Origin: Prostheceraeus crozeri
Taxonomy: Eukaryota > Platyhelminthes > Polycladida > Euryleptidae
Assembly (NCBI GenBank): GCA_907163375.1
Contig: CAJQUW010005554.1
Span: 62,001 to 126,000 of the forward strand
Length of the DNA stretch: 64,000 bases
Reading direction: 5' to 3'
Position numbers and translations under genes: made by a program. Below the pieces are notes generated by a model. The model worked only from the letters and a program-made list of their open reading frames with translations. It did not search any database and was not told where the DNA came from. Of the stretch, positions 26,070 through 37,646 are shown piece by piece. How positions within the stretch are numbered: position 1 is the first letter of the stretch; every line of letters starts with the position of its first letter.

Positions 26070-27429
26070 GGCGCGTTTACACGTGAAACTTTATTGCTGA
26101 CACTTTATTGCTGCCACCTGCAATCAGATTGCAGAGGCCGTTTACACTACACTTGACACTAAGAAGTTGCTGACACTCGAGGAAAAATTGCTACTGACAC
26201 TTTATCGATTTATGATGAGTCAGAAAATTGCTGGAGATTGCAGGAGCGTTTACACTTGACACTTTTAGTCGACACTTATTTCTTCACGATGTCATCGAGA
26301 AAGTGGATGGCTGCAGCAGCTACAGTATACATTTTAACGAGAAAATAATGCGTTAACAGCGAATGTGGGTTCGTGATTGGATGATGAGAGAACAGCTTGG
26401 ATTTTGCAATACGATTATGCTCGAATTACGAGATCAGGATCCGTGCCAGTAGCAATTTTTACTGAACCTCTTTAATTGTTGTCTATTTTGAATTTCGCGG
26501 CAATTTTTCCCCATGATTCGGCCTTTTTATTCTATCTCGATATTCGAGATTGTGCACGTTCCACAAACGGATGCTGCTCGCATTCATCAATCACGTCATC
26601 GGTTAACGTCCTTGCCCATTCAATTTTCGTTCGTGGCATTTCGTTGTCAGTCATTGATGAACCAGCGATCATCGTTTTTCTAACTTTTACTGAATGCTGT
26701 ATAAATTTATCGATGTCGATATGGCAGCCAAACAATCAAAGATTCATTTTATTCGAAAAAGATGAGTCCCACCAATTGATGCTTTTATCTATTGCACAGT
26801 TGCCAGGCGGCCTTGCACCGATACACGACTGTAAATTTGATGATTAAATTTCCATGCAAAAGTAAGCAGATGCAAGTCATGTCTTGTGATGAGATATTCC
26901 AGATCAAACAACGCTAGATGCTCCCACAAGCAGGTGGGATATATACAAGGATATTATATATATGTATATACACGTACAAGGATATTCAAGGAAAATATCT
27001 GTCCTAGTAAAATGACGCTGAAATTGATGTAAACTGTAAACACAATAGTACGCAGTAGCAATTCAGAAAATTGGTGAATTATGTACGAGTATATCAGCAC
27101 ATCAGTAGTAATTTAGTGACTGGTGATGATGAAAATAGCAAGAACAAATCCAGCCTCCAAGAAGTCAGGTCGCTGTATTCCGATCACGGTCGTGTGAGTG
27201 TCAGCTAAAAGTTGCGCCTCGTTCAACTTTAGTGACACTTGTGGCACACACTTTTCAGAAAGTGTCAGGAGCCGTTTACACGTGCAATATTTTCACTGAC
27301 ACTCGGTTGCAGCAACTTCTAAAAATGTCAGCAATTTAGTGTCAGACGAGAGTGTCAGTAGGGTTTACACGTACAATTTAGGTGGCAGCAATAAAGTGTC
27401 AGCAATAAAGTTTCATGTGTAAACGCACC
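26070..27429 (-). mobile_element. 1.36-kb inverted-repeat DNA element with MADF-like fragment
   Basis: Both ends carry the same inverted sequence, beginning GGCGCGTTTACACGTGAAAC on the left and GGTGCGTTTACACATGAAAC on the right (other strand). The match continues for about 50 bp through TTTATTGCTGACAC. Subterminal GTTTACAC and TGACACTT words recur near both ends, as binding sites for a transposase often do. On the minus strand inside lies a MADF/Myb-SANT-like fragment. Such DNA-binding ORFs accompany PIF/Harbinger transposases; no transposase is seen, so the copy is non-autonomous. I could not find a convincing target-site duplication, so the superfamily is tentative. Confidence 0.65.
26475..26735 (-). 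pseudogene. MADF/Myb-SANT-like DNA-binding domain fragment
   Basis: The frame contains DDVIDECEQHPFVERAQ, then an in-frame stop (26532-26534), then NKKAESWGKIAAKF in the same frame. The pattern 'LI.EV..HP...........KK..AW..IA..F' is that of MADF-type DNA-binding domains. It sits wholly inside the inverted-repeat element, so it is transposon-derived and not a host gene. The internal stop and missing N-terminal start show it is broken. Confidence 0.45.
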
Positions 27430-27559
27430 TTTATATCCAAATTTGAAAATACGTGATGAGATTGCACATGATGAAAGAAATCAGATCGGCCATCACTCAA
27501 CGAAGAACGGTCTGAACTGGTCACTGAATCTCTGTAGTCTGTTCAATTATCTGCAGTTC

Positions 27560-28190
27560 AAGACGCAATGGCTTCTTCTTCTGATGTATCCGATTATATT
27601 CCAGAGCGGCATATTCGTGGAATACTAAAGGGGCATTATGGAATACATCTTTATCATCTATCTCTGATGCAGTTCATCACAGAAGCAAATTTTGAAGCCC
27701 GAGTGAATTTCACGAGCTGGATAATTTTGTCATATCTGCAACCTATCAGCTGACTCCGTCTTTCTTCGATGGCACTGTCAGTGGTGACACTACCGTGCTA
27801 TGCTCTCCGATCATGTGATCCCAGAACTTCTAAGAAAACGGAAGTTGAACTCAGTTGTTTATCAACACGACGAGACAGTTGCACCTCCGCATTATTCGTA
27901 GACAACACGAGAATTCTTATCCAAGCATTTTCCACCAGAAAAGGTCATTGGTCGTGGATATGGGTATCATTGGCCGCACCAGTGAGATCTCCAGATCTTT
28001 CTCCTCTGGACTACCTTTTATGTGGAATGCTGAACTCTCGCGTGTATCAGATGAACAAACCGACCGAGGAAATGAAAGACATAATTCGATGTGGACTAAC
28101 TTCCGTGCTGACAGTTGGCGAGTTCCGTGCTACAGTATCGCATCTTGTTCAACGATATCATCTCTCACCTAAAGCAATGAAAGGAATTTT
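27560..28190 (+). pseudogene. Mariner-like DDE transposase remnant
   Basis: Broken pieces of one transposase occur in order over three frames: EARVNFTSWI (about 27690), DPTFFDGTVSGD (about 27752), YQHDETVAPPHYS (about 27861; its Asp is the likely second catalytic residue), KVIGRGYGYHWP (about 27941) and VRSPDLSPLDYLLCG with SRVYQ (27980-28060). The last block matches the 'W..RSPDL.PLD..L.G..K..VY' signature of IS630/Tc1-mariner transposases, with Asp as third catalytic residue. At least three frame changes and a stop make it inactive. The N-terminal helix-turn-helix half and the terminal repeats were not found. Confidence 0.65.
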
Positions 28191-28402
28191 GTGCATTTAT
28201 TTTACTGTACTTGTGCATGTACATGTATGTAGCTTTGGAATATACAGTATATGATTTCATCACTTTCCGCATTACTCTGAAACTCTTCAAGTATGTTGGT
28301 GCCCTTGAAACTTTATCCTAAGCAAAATAATGCATAAACAAATAATTGCAGCATATTCATATTTTGTGTTGTTTTTGACCTTGGACACTAATGCACACTC
28401 AG

Positions 28403-28452
28403 ACTTGCAAATTGGCCAGACACCTCCTGTGGACTACATCTCCAACTCAGAG
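28403..28452 (+). CDS. Gene A, 50-bp microexon
   Basis: A good branch-point-like CACTAATG and acceptor (GCACACTCAG) precede 28403; a strong donor GAG|GTTAGT follows at 28452/28453. In the frame that joins the last exon it reads LQIGQTPPVDYISNSE. It starts with two bases that complete a codon begun upstream and ends in phase 0. The short donor of exon 1 (phase 1) and the 29710 acceptor (phase 0) both fit. No domain; it is the linker before the zinc-finger exon. Confidence 0.5.
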
Positions 28453-29709
28453 GTTAGTGCACATTTCAGTGTACAGAGAGAAAAAGAAATACTTCTGTAA
28501 AATCCTTCTACCGGAATAATCATAAGAATTCTTGAGGGAATGCGTGGATAAATAATCTGCATGTCAATGGGGCACATAACAAGCCTCAAGATGGTAGATA
28601 AAATACGCGTGACTTCTCTCCCAATTCAAATAGGATCACCAGTATGGATGACGGTACTTCAGTTCGTCAATAATATCTCTATCTATCCCTATTATCGCTC
28701 CATGTCGCAACATACAAGTCGGTCCAGTTTTTTAGTTATAATTTCCATTCAAGCATTCTCGTATGATTCACACGACATAATTCAACGTAGCAAAGTGCGT
28801 CAACGTTGCAAAATTAAAATAAAACAAGCTAATGACCAGTTAATTTTTTCAGAAAGTGCAAAATATGATTTAAAAGAAAATTCTTGTATGCTAAAAAAAA
28901 CTAGAGATAAATATACTTGCTAGAAGGACAAACAACAGTTCTGCTCTCCTCATGTAGAATGAATTGGCGAGTAAGTCGTTCTGATCAAAATTATGTTTAT
29001 CGCTTTATATATTGAAAAGATTCTATTTAACTATTTAACAGCCTGCCCATTCAGATGATAAGAGAACAGGTCTGTTTCCAATCAAAATATCAGATCTAGC
29101 TAACACAGCGGGATTACGCTATCTAAAATCTCACAGGTGTGTAAGAGAATTAATATTAGTTCCTTAAGCTAAAACGAGAAATGAGATTCTACAAAATATG
29201 CATACAAATTATTTGACCAATTAAATGAGGTCATCAACGGGAACTTGGTCAGGACGATCGCGTTTCGACCGCTAAATCCTGGACGCTCAAACCCGACCAA
29301 GCGCGGTCCTGTACATGCAAGATGCACAGCCTAAAAAAATTAATTTATAGTATAGAAAAAAACATCTATCAAAAACAAATAGAGTCGCTATTGACTGAAA
29401 TGTACCTTAGGCATTTGAAAGAAGGACAGACTCCAGCCAGTAGATGTCAAGACAAGTAATCCTTATAATAAGCGCGATAAATCGTCCTTCAAGTCAAGCT
29501 GCAAGTACTTCTCACCCTATAGTTTGTCCCTAAAATTTTCTGCTAGAGATTCGTTTCAGTAATTTTTTACAAGCGTTTACGTCATTTGAGCGTAAGTGCA
29601 TAGTTCCAAAAACATGGTTGGTCAACGTTTTTGTAGTGCCCTTAAATCATATACATGCCGCTGACAAAACTCAAACAAGCTATTGAAATTCCCCTTCATG
29701 TCTTTTCAG

Positions 29710-30909
29710 ATGAATGCTCCGGTGGATCTCGTTTGCACTAAACACAAATACGAGCCGACGGTGACGCCATCTCGATTGGATTCTATTCCTGACAGCTCTT
29801 TAGCGTTGTCTTTGCTTATGCGACGTCGGCGTCGTGGACGTGCACGCTATGCGCCATTCCCATGTTCAGGTTGTACGTCTCACACAACAGACCTCTCTCC
29901 CGGTCTTTCAAGCGCCCTTTCCGGAGGTGCTTCTTTACCACTCAGTGGTCGCACTGGTTCAGGTCAATTCGTCTGTCCGCACTGCAAGTCCGTATTTCCA
30001 AATCGCGATGCGTTGGCCATGCACATGCTGGACAGCGTGCGCAGTGATGGAGTGTGTGGAGGCAGTACGAGCAACGCTACTTCGAACTCTATTCCGGTTT
30101 CCATAGCATCTACCACCACATCACCGTCTGCAGTATCGGCAAACGGACCCGTTTCATCTTCGACACTCTCTGGAAATTCAATGTGTCTTCCCTCTCCAGC
30201 TACTGCTACTTCAATCCCTCTCCCCAATGTTGCCTCTACCACGGGGTCCCAAGTTAATTGTCGTGTGTGTGCCAAGACTCTACCCAGTCTTGACTCTCTT
30301 GCAATGCATATGCTGGCCCATGCTCATCAAGAAGGCCTACACAGTGTGATGCAGCGTGTTGCCAGTCATTATTCAGACCTTCTTCAACATAGCTTTGTAC
30401 CACAAGTTCCTCCACACAGTGGATTGCCACCGTTACCTGTCTCGGCAGTAGTGGCGCCACTTCAGATTCCCACAGATCGACGAAGTCCGGTCGAATCGAA
30501 TACTTCATGCTCCAAAATTATGGATGAAAATGGAAAAGAAGAAGCGTCCTCACAAATGGTCGTCGTTAAATTAGAAGAAGATGGTGATGATGACGAGAAA
30601 TGTTCGAAAGGTGAAGAAGAAGAGGAAAATGGCATGACAAATGTCGCTGGGTCAGAAGAGAATCAGGAAGAGCCAGATGTTACACAGATCGCTGTCACTG
30701 ACGAAGAGGAGGATGATGAGGATTGCACCACTGGTCAAGGAGTTGTGTTTCCTTTTGTTTGTCGACATTGTCTTATTGCCTTTGCAGACCGTACTATGTA
30801 CTGTCTTCATATGGGACTACACAACGTCAATCATCCCTGGCAATGTAACATGTGTGGAAAATCTTGCAGTGGTCGTCATGAATTCACTTCTCATGTGCTT
30901 CATTTCTGA
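29710..30909 (+). CDS. Gene A, last exon: C2H2 zinc-finger transcription factor with Ikaros-type C-terminal fingers
   Basis: A classic acceptor (polypyrimidine run, TCTTTTCAG) ends at 29709; the frame then stays open for 399 residues to TGA. Seen in order: a basic RRRRRGRAR stretch (39-46); a finger-like CPHC with H105 but Ser in place of the last His (89-109); a full C2H2 finger C184/C187/H200/H204; Ser/Thr/Pro-rich linkers; a SUMO-type VKLE site (286-289) in a long acidic region (286-338); and a pair of fingers at the very C terminus (C351/C354/H367/H371 and C379/C382/H395/H398). The pair, with CRHCLIAFAD, LHMGLH and QCNMCG, matches the paired C-terminal fingers that mediate dimerisation in Ikaros-family and Hunchback proteins. 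A nuclear DNA-binding regulator is likely. No N-terminal DNA-binding finger cluster was found in the window, so orthology is open. Confidence 0.85.
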   Translation: MNAPVDLVCTKHKYEPTVTPSRLDSIPDSSLALSLLMRRRRRGRARYAPFPCSGCTSHTTDLSPGLSSALSGGASLPLSGRTGSGQFVCPHCKSVFPNRDALAMHMLDSVRSDGVCGGSTSNATSNSIPVSIASTTTSPSAVSANGPVSSSTLSGNSMCLPSPATATSIPLPNVASTTGSQVNCRVCAKTLPSLDSLAMHMLAHAHQEGLHSVMQRVASHYSDLLQHSFVPQVPPHSGLPPLPVSAVVAPLQIPTDRRSPVESNTSCSKIMDENGKEEASSQMVVVKLEEDGDDDEKCSKGEEEEENGMTNVAGSEENQEEPDVTQIAVTDEEEDDEDCTTGQGVVFPFVCRHCLIAFADRTMYCLHMGLHNVNHPWQCNMCGKSCSGRHEFTSHVLHF

Positions 30910-31550
30910 TGGCGTTCTGTTATCGTCGTAGTTGTATCGATATCCTTCCAAGATGTCAATAATCCACTATTCTTTAAAAATGACTTTTCAATGGAATGTG
31001 CATGCAGCTGTATATTCTTTTGACGTTGTTGGCGAAAATATCATTTGATCAGGCAGTTATTTATATTGGTATTGATATACTTGGCAAGTTCTCTAGACTG
31101 CCTACTGATCAGTTATTCATTGATTAAACTGTTGTTCTTTTGAAAGATTTATGTAATATTGATGATTATAATGATGCATTATACGGAATATATGCGTGGC
31201 TTTGATTACATTTTTCTAATGGTCTATAAACAGGAAAAATGCATTATCTTACATTTTTCATGCAATTTCTGACGTTGATGATTGCACATGCATTTAAGAA
31301 ACACATATTTTAGAGAGTCAAAAATAAATTTCAGTTTGCAGAAATTGAAAGTCAGTATTCAGATTATGATAATGCATCTGTGAAGCCAGCATCGTATTTC
31401 AGAATCCATTAACAGTCTAAGTATTTCCAAAATGAATTTTGGATCTTATAATTTGAAAAATGCATTTCAAGAAACAAAAAAAGCATAGCATTTCATAGGA
31501 TAAAATTTCCAGATATGAGGCATTATGCATTTCTGAATAAAACACACTGT
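30910..31550 (+). terminator. Gene A 3' UTR with candidate poly(A) signals
   Basis: AT-rich sequence directly after the stop codon. AATAAA hexamers at 31323-31328 and 31536-31541 are the first candidates for cleavage and polyadenylation. Which one is used cannot be told. Confidence 0.35.
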
Positions 31551-33200
31551 CACAAATTGCTTGTTGTAGGCACAGGGTAGGGGCTGAACAGGATATGTAT
31601 TGAATGCAAAGCAGAGTAATTTGAAGCACAGAGTTTATCAATATCTTCTAAACTTTCATATTTTTAATAACAATTAATGTGCGCAAAATTCATTATCATC
31701 ACTTGCGAATGCTTTGCAGCAACATCATTTGGTTGCATAGGCCTACCAGGTCATGAGTTTATCACATCAAAGTTTGCGACATTATTGTAGAGTCGAAAGT
31801 TAATTCTTTCAATTATGAAAGTCACCAGTCGACCTTATGCTGATGTTTGATGCTGGCGCCTGATAGCGTGCTGAAGTAGTTTTCAAAGTGTTTCTATTTA
31901 TATAGCTTCAGCTTTTTCAGGGTGCAAAGGCTATTTCATCAAAGTACATGTATGATTGGAGACCTAATTTGTATGCTAATATGCATGATTGGAAACCTAA
32001 TCTCACGATCTGTATTGACATATTATTAGTATTCATGCTAGGTGTATATACATGATAAATTATGAACATATTGATAAAAGTAGAACGTCTCAAGTGTATC
32101 GAAAAGCATGTAGTTTTGCAATAGATTACACGTTTTGCCGAAATTGTCATTATTTGAACGGGTTTCATTTCCTTTTCTAAGTTCTTGACTTCTTATGGTT
32201 GGACGCATAGCAGAAAAATATCAACATGCCATCAAGGGCTTTTCTGCGCCTTTTTAAAATTTGCAATGAAATAAAAAGCAAGTCACAATGCTGATCATTT
32301 TTCAAAATTTTGAAATTAAAATCAGAATGCGAAAATGATCAAACATTTACTTAAATCGAAATCGCATTAATGCATTCGAATGAGAAAAAACAGGAAATCT
32401 AACTTTGGAATTAGAAAACGAATCATAAGTTTCATTTCAGCATGATTTTAGAACCAAAATTGCAGGAATTGTAATTCTAGAATTCATTTGGTGGTGTTTT
32501 TGAAATGGATGTCGAATTTCAAGTACAGCACTTAAACAGGCCCATTTAAGCCTAAATCGCAGCAATACAGCCGCAAAAGAACTGAACGCGTCAATAAAAA
32601 TGCTGAAAAATGTTCAGGGAAGTTTTTCATATAAAAACATTGAAAGATATTTTGGACTGATGCTGCACTCGTAAGAGAAAAGTCACAAATAACTAGCTGA
32701 ATCAATAGCAACTGCTGACTATAATCAAGTTATGATGAATACAGGGATCTTATTTTTTATTCTCTATCTTTGATCGATTTTTTTCATCAAAGAGAATGCA
32801 AAGAGGATATTTTTCAAATGTCAAAATGATGTGAAAACTTGACCGTCAGGTATAATGTTGATTCGCATACTGAACTTTCTAGACAATATCTCCTTACTTA
32901 TTGAGCAGTCAACAATATTGTCAACGAATGTGCCAATTGAACGGTGTCATTTGACAAGTCAGTCACATAATTCCTTAGCAACCGTAGACACAGAGTGATA
33001 GCGGATGAGACACATGAGAAAGTGATAGTGGATGATGATCGCGTTGTGTGATTGTTGTTGCAGCAAAGATAGCGTTCGCATATTACATGATAAGCGCAAT
33101 ATCAATTGCCAGATCATTCGGGCAACGGATGATCCCCGTGGAATACCACTAGGAATATCAGCATAATGACTTCGTTTCTCTTTCACAACAGTTTGGTTTC
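31551..33200. other. No supported gene
   Basis: AT-rich intergenic sequence with short frames only; no recognised element. Confidence 0.4.
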
Positions 33201-34100
33201 AATTGAAAACCGTCTGTTCTGAACGGGCGTTGTGGCAAAACCACCGAAATTACCATCTTCTCAAATAGAAGATCATGCGGAACTCTGTCAACTGTAGACG
33301 ACAGATTGCACCATCATATCTATCTAAGTTTCTTGTCAAGCAGTTGCGAGGATCAGTTAGTGCACAAGCAGCAGAGCTAATAGGTTTGCACCTATACTGA
33401 CAACTGTCAAACTTCGACAAGAATTCACATTTGATTTGCTAAATGAGACCTTTTCAAAACAACACGCAGGAATTGGAAGCAGAAACATCGGTCACACTGA
33501 TTTCAAGTTCGGTAGAGACGTTTCTTGCAATGTAGTAACACTAGCAGCTTTCGATATAGCTGGTAATTCAACCTCATGAATACAGGAGTTGAAAATGGCA
33601 ATGAAGGGTTCCACGATTTCTGCAGCAAGAAGATATCAAGATGGGATGTTATCAAACCTCGCAGAATTAGAAGCAGTGACTTGTGACAACATGCCATCAA
33701 CTTGGCACTATGTTCAAATAGTGCATCAGAAGAATGCACCAAAATAGAGAAATGCATAACTCAATCGGCAGAAATCCTCCTGAACGAATCCAACTTGGCG
33801 AAACTTTTCCCCCGTGGATGATTTGAACCAATTATCCTGTTTCTCCATTTCCAGTACTCTTGGACTACAACAAACCATCACCTCGCCTCCAAGACAAGGT
33901 TCCATCTTTTACAATCAATTGCTCACTTTTACATATGTATCATAAGCCCATAATTTGCCAAAACGTAGGCCAATCGATTCATCGCAGCGTGCCAAAGTCA
34001 ATGAAGATGGTAACTGGCATTTCAGCTTGTAAATCGGTACATGATCGACATGCGACAAAGTAACATACTTTTCTTAGTGAGTACCCATTGCATATATTTA
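33200..34100 (+). pseudogene. Degraded coding-like track, possible OTU-protease motif
   Basis: GC is slightly higher than around it, and plus-strand frames contain coding-like stretches (for example AARRYQDGMLSNLAELEAV near 33624, and KVNEDGNWHFSL near 33997). The latter recalls the 'DGNCLFRAL' active-site block of OTU cysteine proteases, a domain carried by several kinds of mobile element, with Trp at the catalytic Cys position. It is interrupted several times. I cannot assign the parent element. Confidence 0.3.
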
Positions 34101-34640
34101 ACCAAAGCAGCTTTGCGTTTGGACGATAAATGTGGAATGTTTGCTCAATAATATCAGATGCAATGTCGACTATACCATGTATTCATCACCCATAGATGAC
34201 TTATTTGAAGCATTAAATCAACTTACGATACGAAGCATTCCGAAATCATCAGCTTGCGAATTACCAACACTAAATGGAAAATAATTCAAGAACGAAATCA
34301 TGCTAGCAAGAGAAAGCTGAAAATTAAGAATATAAAGATCAAAAGCGTATGTGGAGGGCGGGTGTTCAGTGGCAAGAAATTCGTTATTGATATATGACAT
34401 ATACCATCGTGACCAAAAAATTAAGTCCACTTGAGAATTAAATATTTGAATGATGAGACTGCTATACTCATGAGAACTCATTAGTTATTATTATCTGATT
34501 TCAACTTTAAATTGTAAATGTCGCACTTTCTTTATTAGCTTCTTGTCTAAGTGACTGTACATTTAAAATTTGGTCGGATGTCCTTTGTTTTTCAGAACTG
34601 TTTGCATTCTTGAAAAATAAAGTTATGACGCGTGGTTTCA

Positions 34641-35288
34641 CAGGAATTTTATTGTAATTCGTAACACCCGATATTTCGACTTCCTTTCTCAAGGGGCAAT
34701 TCCAGACTGGATACATGCAAGGTAGAACAGGAAGTCAATGATGAATGAGATGTACTTACAAAATACCCAGATGAAGGACACCGGGTTGGCGTGAAGTTCA
34801 TTGCGATTCAACATAGAATGCAGCATATGCCTAAAATACGCAGTAAAATGCACACTACTACTACATGAAATGCCGCAGCGTGCCTCACCAATACAATTAT
34901 TAATCAAAGAATCACTATTTCTCTGAATGTATATTGATCCCCGTGCACGCCTTAGAGAATTATTGCGTTCGGTGTGCAGGATTCTGCAGCTAATATTCTT
35001 CTCCACGAAAGACCGATGTTCATCAGTCACATGCTGATGCACTGCATCCAGAAGAAGGAAATTTGATATGTTCTCTAATTCTCGACGTTATTGTTCTTTC
35101 TGTTTGGCCAATATACTTAACTGGACTGAACTTTGCAGCAGCCCAGTGTCCTTCATTTGGGTCTTTTGTAAATACTTCTCATTCATCATTGACTTTCACG
35201 TTCTACCTTGCATACATCTAGTCTGCAATTGACCCTTGAAAAAGAAAGTCGAAATATCGGGTGTTACGAATTACAATAAAATTCCTCT
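34641..35288 (-). mobile_element. Penelope-like element remnant with inverted ends
   Basis: Minus-strand sequence carries KYIGQTERTITSRIREH (about 35130-35080), the GIY-YIG endonuclease signature of PLEs, then HTERNNSLRRARGSIYIQ (about 34980-34925), the usual end of that domain. It is broken. The two flanks are inverted copies of each other over about 145 bp: 34641-34795 and 35145-35288, both running from GTGTCCTTCAT through CTTGCAT to GAATTACAATAAAATTCC. Inverted flanks are typical of PLE insertions. Each flank ends in a hammerhead-like CGAAATATCGGG motif. Confidence 0.75.
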
Positions 35289-35299
35289 TAAGCCAGTGG

Positions 35300-37003
35300 C
35301 AATAGCTTTATTTTTCAATGATTAATCCAGAAATGGCCTCAATACATCAGATATATCACTATGTTTACATTATGCCTGGCGTATTCTGTAGTTATTTCCT
35401 GGGTTCATATAGTCTTGATAGTCTTGATGACGTTTATCTGATCAATTTTGACATTGGGCAGTGAACTTCTGCTTTGTCCTTCATATGAGATCAACAGTTC
35501 CCAACACCATTGAGGTCAGGGACGGTAATATTGACAGGAATATCACATGGTTTCCAGAAAAACATTCTTTTGTCGCTTTTGAGATGTCTTGTGGGACAGA
35601 CTCTCGTTGAATTGTTTCAGTTTGATGATTTGGCATACGTGCAGGCATCTTACACATTAATTTTGATGGATCACATTGAATCTAGTTTTCCCCCTCTCGT
35701 TTGAAGATGACAAGTCCAGCTCGCCTTTTTACACTGTCCTACACACAAGGCCATTGCAGAAAGTTGGTACGCCTACTTGACAGTTCTACTAGTAAATCTG
35801 GGGTCAAGACTTTTGCCACATACCAGAAAGCGAAATTGAAGCCAATGTTACGGACATATTCGAAAGCACTTTCATCGGAGAACATGACTTTTCTCCACTA
35901 CTCCTTTGACTTCTCCTTATGACTCCAATAGGATCCGACGTTGCTAGCTCTGTGTCAACAAGGGTTTTCTTGAAGATCGACCAACAGAATGTTTGAAGTC
36001 CTTCTCCAAACGTCTTGGAATAGCTGAATCGCTCTCTACCACTCTGGCATCTCTCAATGTTTTCAACATGTTCAATTAAAAATGCATTGAACCCCTACAA
36101 TTTGGATCTTTTCGACACTTTCATCCTTCTCAGTTGTTAAACCTACTCGTGATGGTCGTTTTTGTCTGATAGGAAATTGCATCACAATGCCAACAGCACC
36201 CATCGCAAACTCAATTTAGATGCCTTTGACGCTGTGATACAGAGTGATTCAACCAAAACAACGATTTCACCTCGATGAAATTGCTACACGTCTTTCGTTT
36301 TTCCCATTGTGTTTATAAGAATTGCTTTTTCAAAGCTCCTTTAAATGCTATTCAAATTTAAACATAGCGCTATTTTAAAGAGTTACATACATCTAAAAAT
36401 AATAAACGGAAAATTGGAATGAGTCAAATAAGTGAAATGCTTCTTTGGGCTTCTTTTGGCAACAGCTTTAATTAATATAAGAAGAAATAAACATAAGTGA
36501 GCTTAATTTTTGGCCATGATGGTATATATGTAATACTGAGCAATTAAATGTAAACAGAATATTTGGTGAAATATAAATAAATGAAGGATTTAATCTCAAA
36601 TTACTGAAAACTTCAGCACCAGCGCTTTCTTTATTCTTCAGATGCTTTGACAATTAGACAATTAGCTTTAGACAATTATTCAACAATAGACGACATGAGA
36701 TGATAGAAGTTTTTTAACTGAAAAATATGAAAAATCTCCCGGGGCAATATTTTTTATCTTGTCCTTCAGGGAAGTGAAGATAAATTTTCATAGAAATATG
36801 CGTGCAATCGTATTTATCGCATTTTCCATAAATATAGAAAAAATATTATTCCACAAATATTCCTTGGAGCCAAAAAGGACAAGAAAATGTAGAAATCGTA
36901 GGCCGCGGACTTTATGTCATATCACATGAATACCCACACACCGAGTTCGCGCTGTTACTAGTTTAATTTATACGCATATGCGGATATTTTCTTTTCCTGA
37001 ACA
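35300..37003. other. No supported gene; weak coding-like tracks at 35.5-36.2 kb
   Basis: Several plus-strand frames of 60-75 codons at 35510-35922 have richer composition than the surroundings but no recognised motif and no splice structure. From 36250 the sequence is plain AT-rich. Confidence 0.3.
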
Positions 37004-37011
37004 CATATAAC
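37004..37011. repeat. Left 8-bp target-site duplication of hAT element
   Basis: CATATAAC directly abuts the element start; the identical octamer follows its other end at 40658-40665. An 8-bp duplication is the hallmark of hAT transposition. Confidence 0.85.
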
Positions 37012-37180
37012 CAGAGCTGGAAAAATTCCACTGAAATTTTTTAATTCCAATTCCAATTCCGGAGCAGAAATTTCAATTCCAAATCCAATTCCAATTCCAG
37101 TCGAAACAGTTCAATTCAATTCCAATTCCAATTCCATAATATGATTCAATTCCGGAACTCGAATAAATCTTTATTAAAAG

Positions 37181-37221
37181 TATCGCACAAATTTTCGGCC
37201 GAAGCCTTCATCAGGTGCATA
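37181..37221 (-). ncRNA. Hammerhead ribozyme-like motif at PLE 3' end (minus copy)
   Basis: Exact mirror of the motif at 39021-39061, carried by the minus-strand arm of the inverted pair, with the same core CTGATGA, TTCG-capped stem and GAAA. The two motifs lie on opposite strands, about 1.8 kb apart. Confidence 0.65.
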
Positions 37222-37646
37222 AATTCTGAATAAACGGCTGGCATGTCAAAAGATCGTAGAACATTAGTCATACAGAGAGTGTCACGGTGTGGAATCGATA
37301 CGGAATAGATATTGATACTGGCATTGTCACTGTCTGAAATACACATGAAGACACTGGCATTGTCACAGTGTGAAAGATAAAATAGAATGGTAAAATGCTG
37401 ACAGGCAAGAACTGAATAAAACATTGTACAACGATGACAATATTTACAAAACCATATTAAATAAACTTAATCAAATATGAAAAAATATACACATAAATAA
37501 ATCAATAGATAAATAAACAAAAAATTATAAGATAAAAATGAAAAAAAAAATTTAAATAAATAATACTAAACAGCAACAATATAAAAGGGAGATAAAACAC
37601 AGGAACAAACAAAAAAAAGGAGCAAAAAGAACAGGAGGTCAACATA

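Noticed and set aside
29245-29315. GC-rich segment with interleaved inverted words (CAGGAC..GTCCTG, TTGGTC..GACCAA)
   Set aside because: The pairings exclude each other and no flanking duplication or element protein is present.
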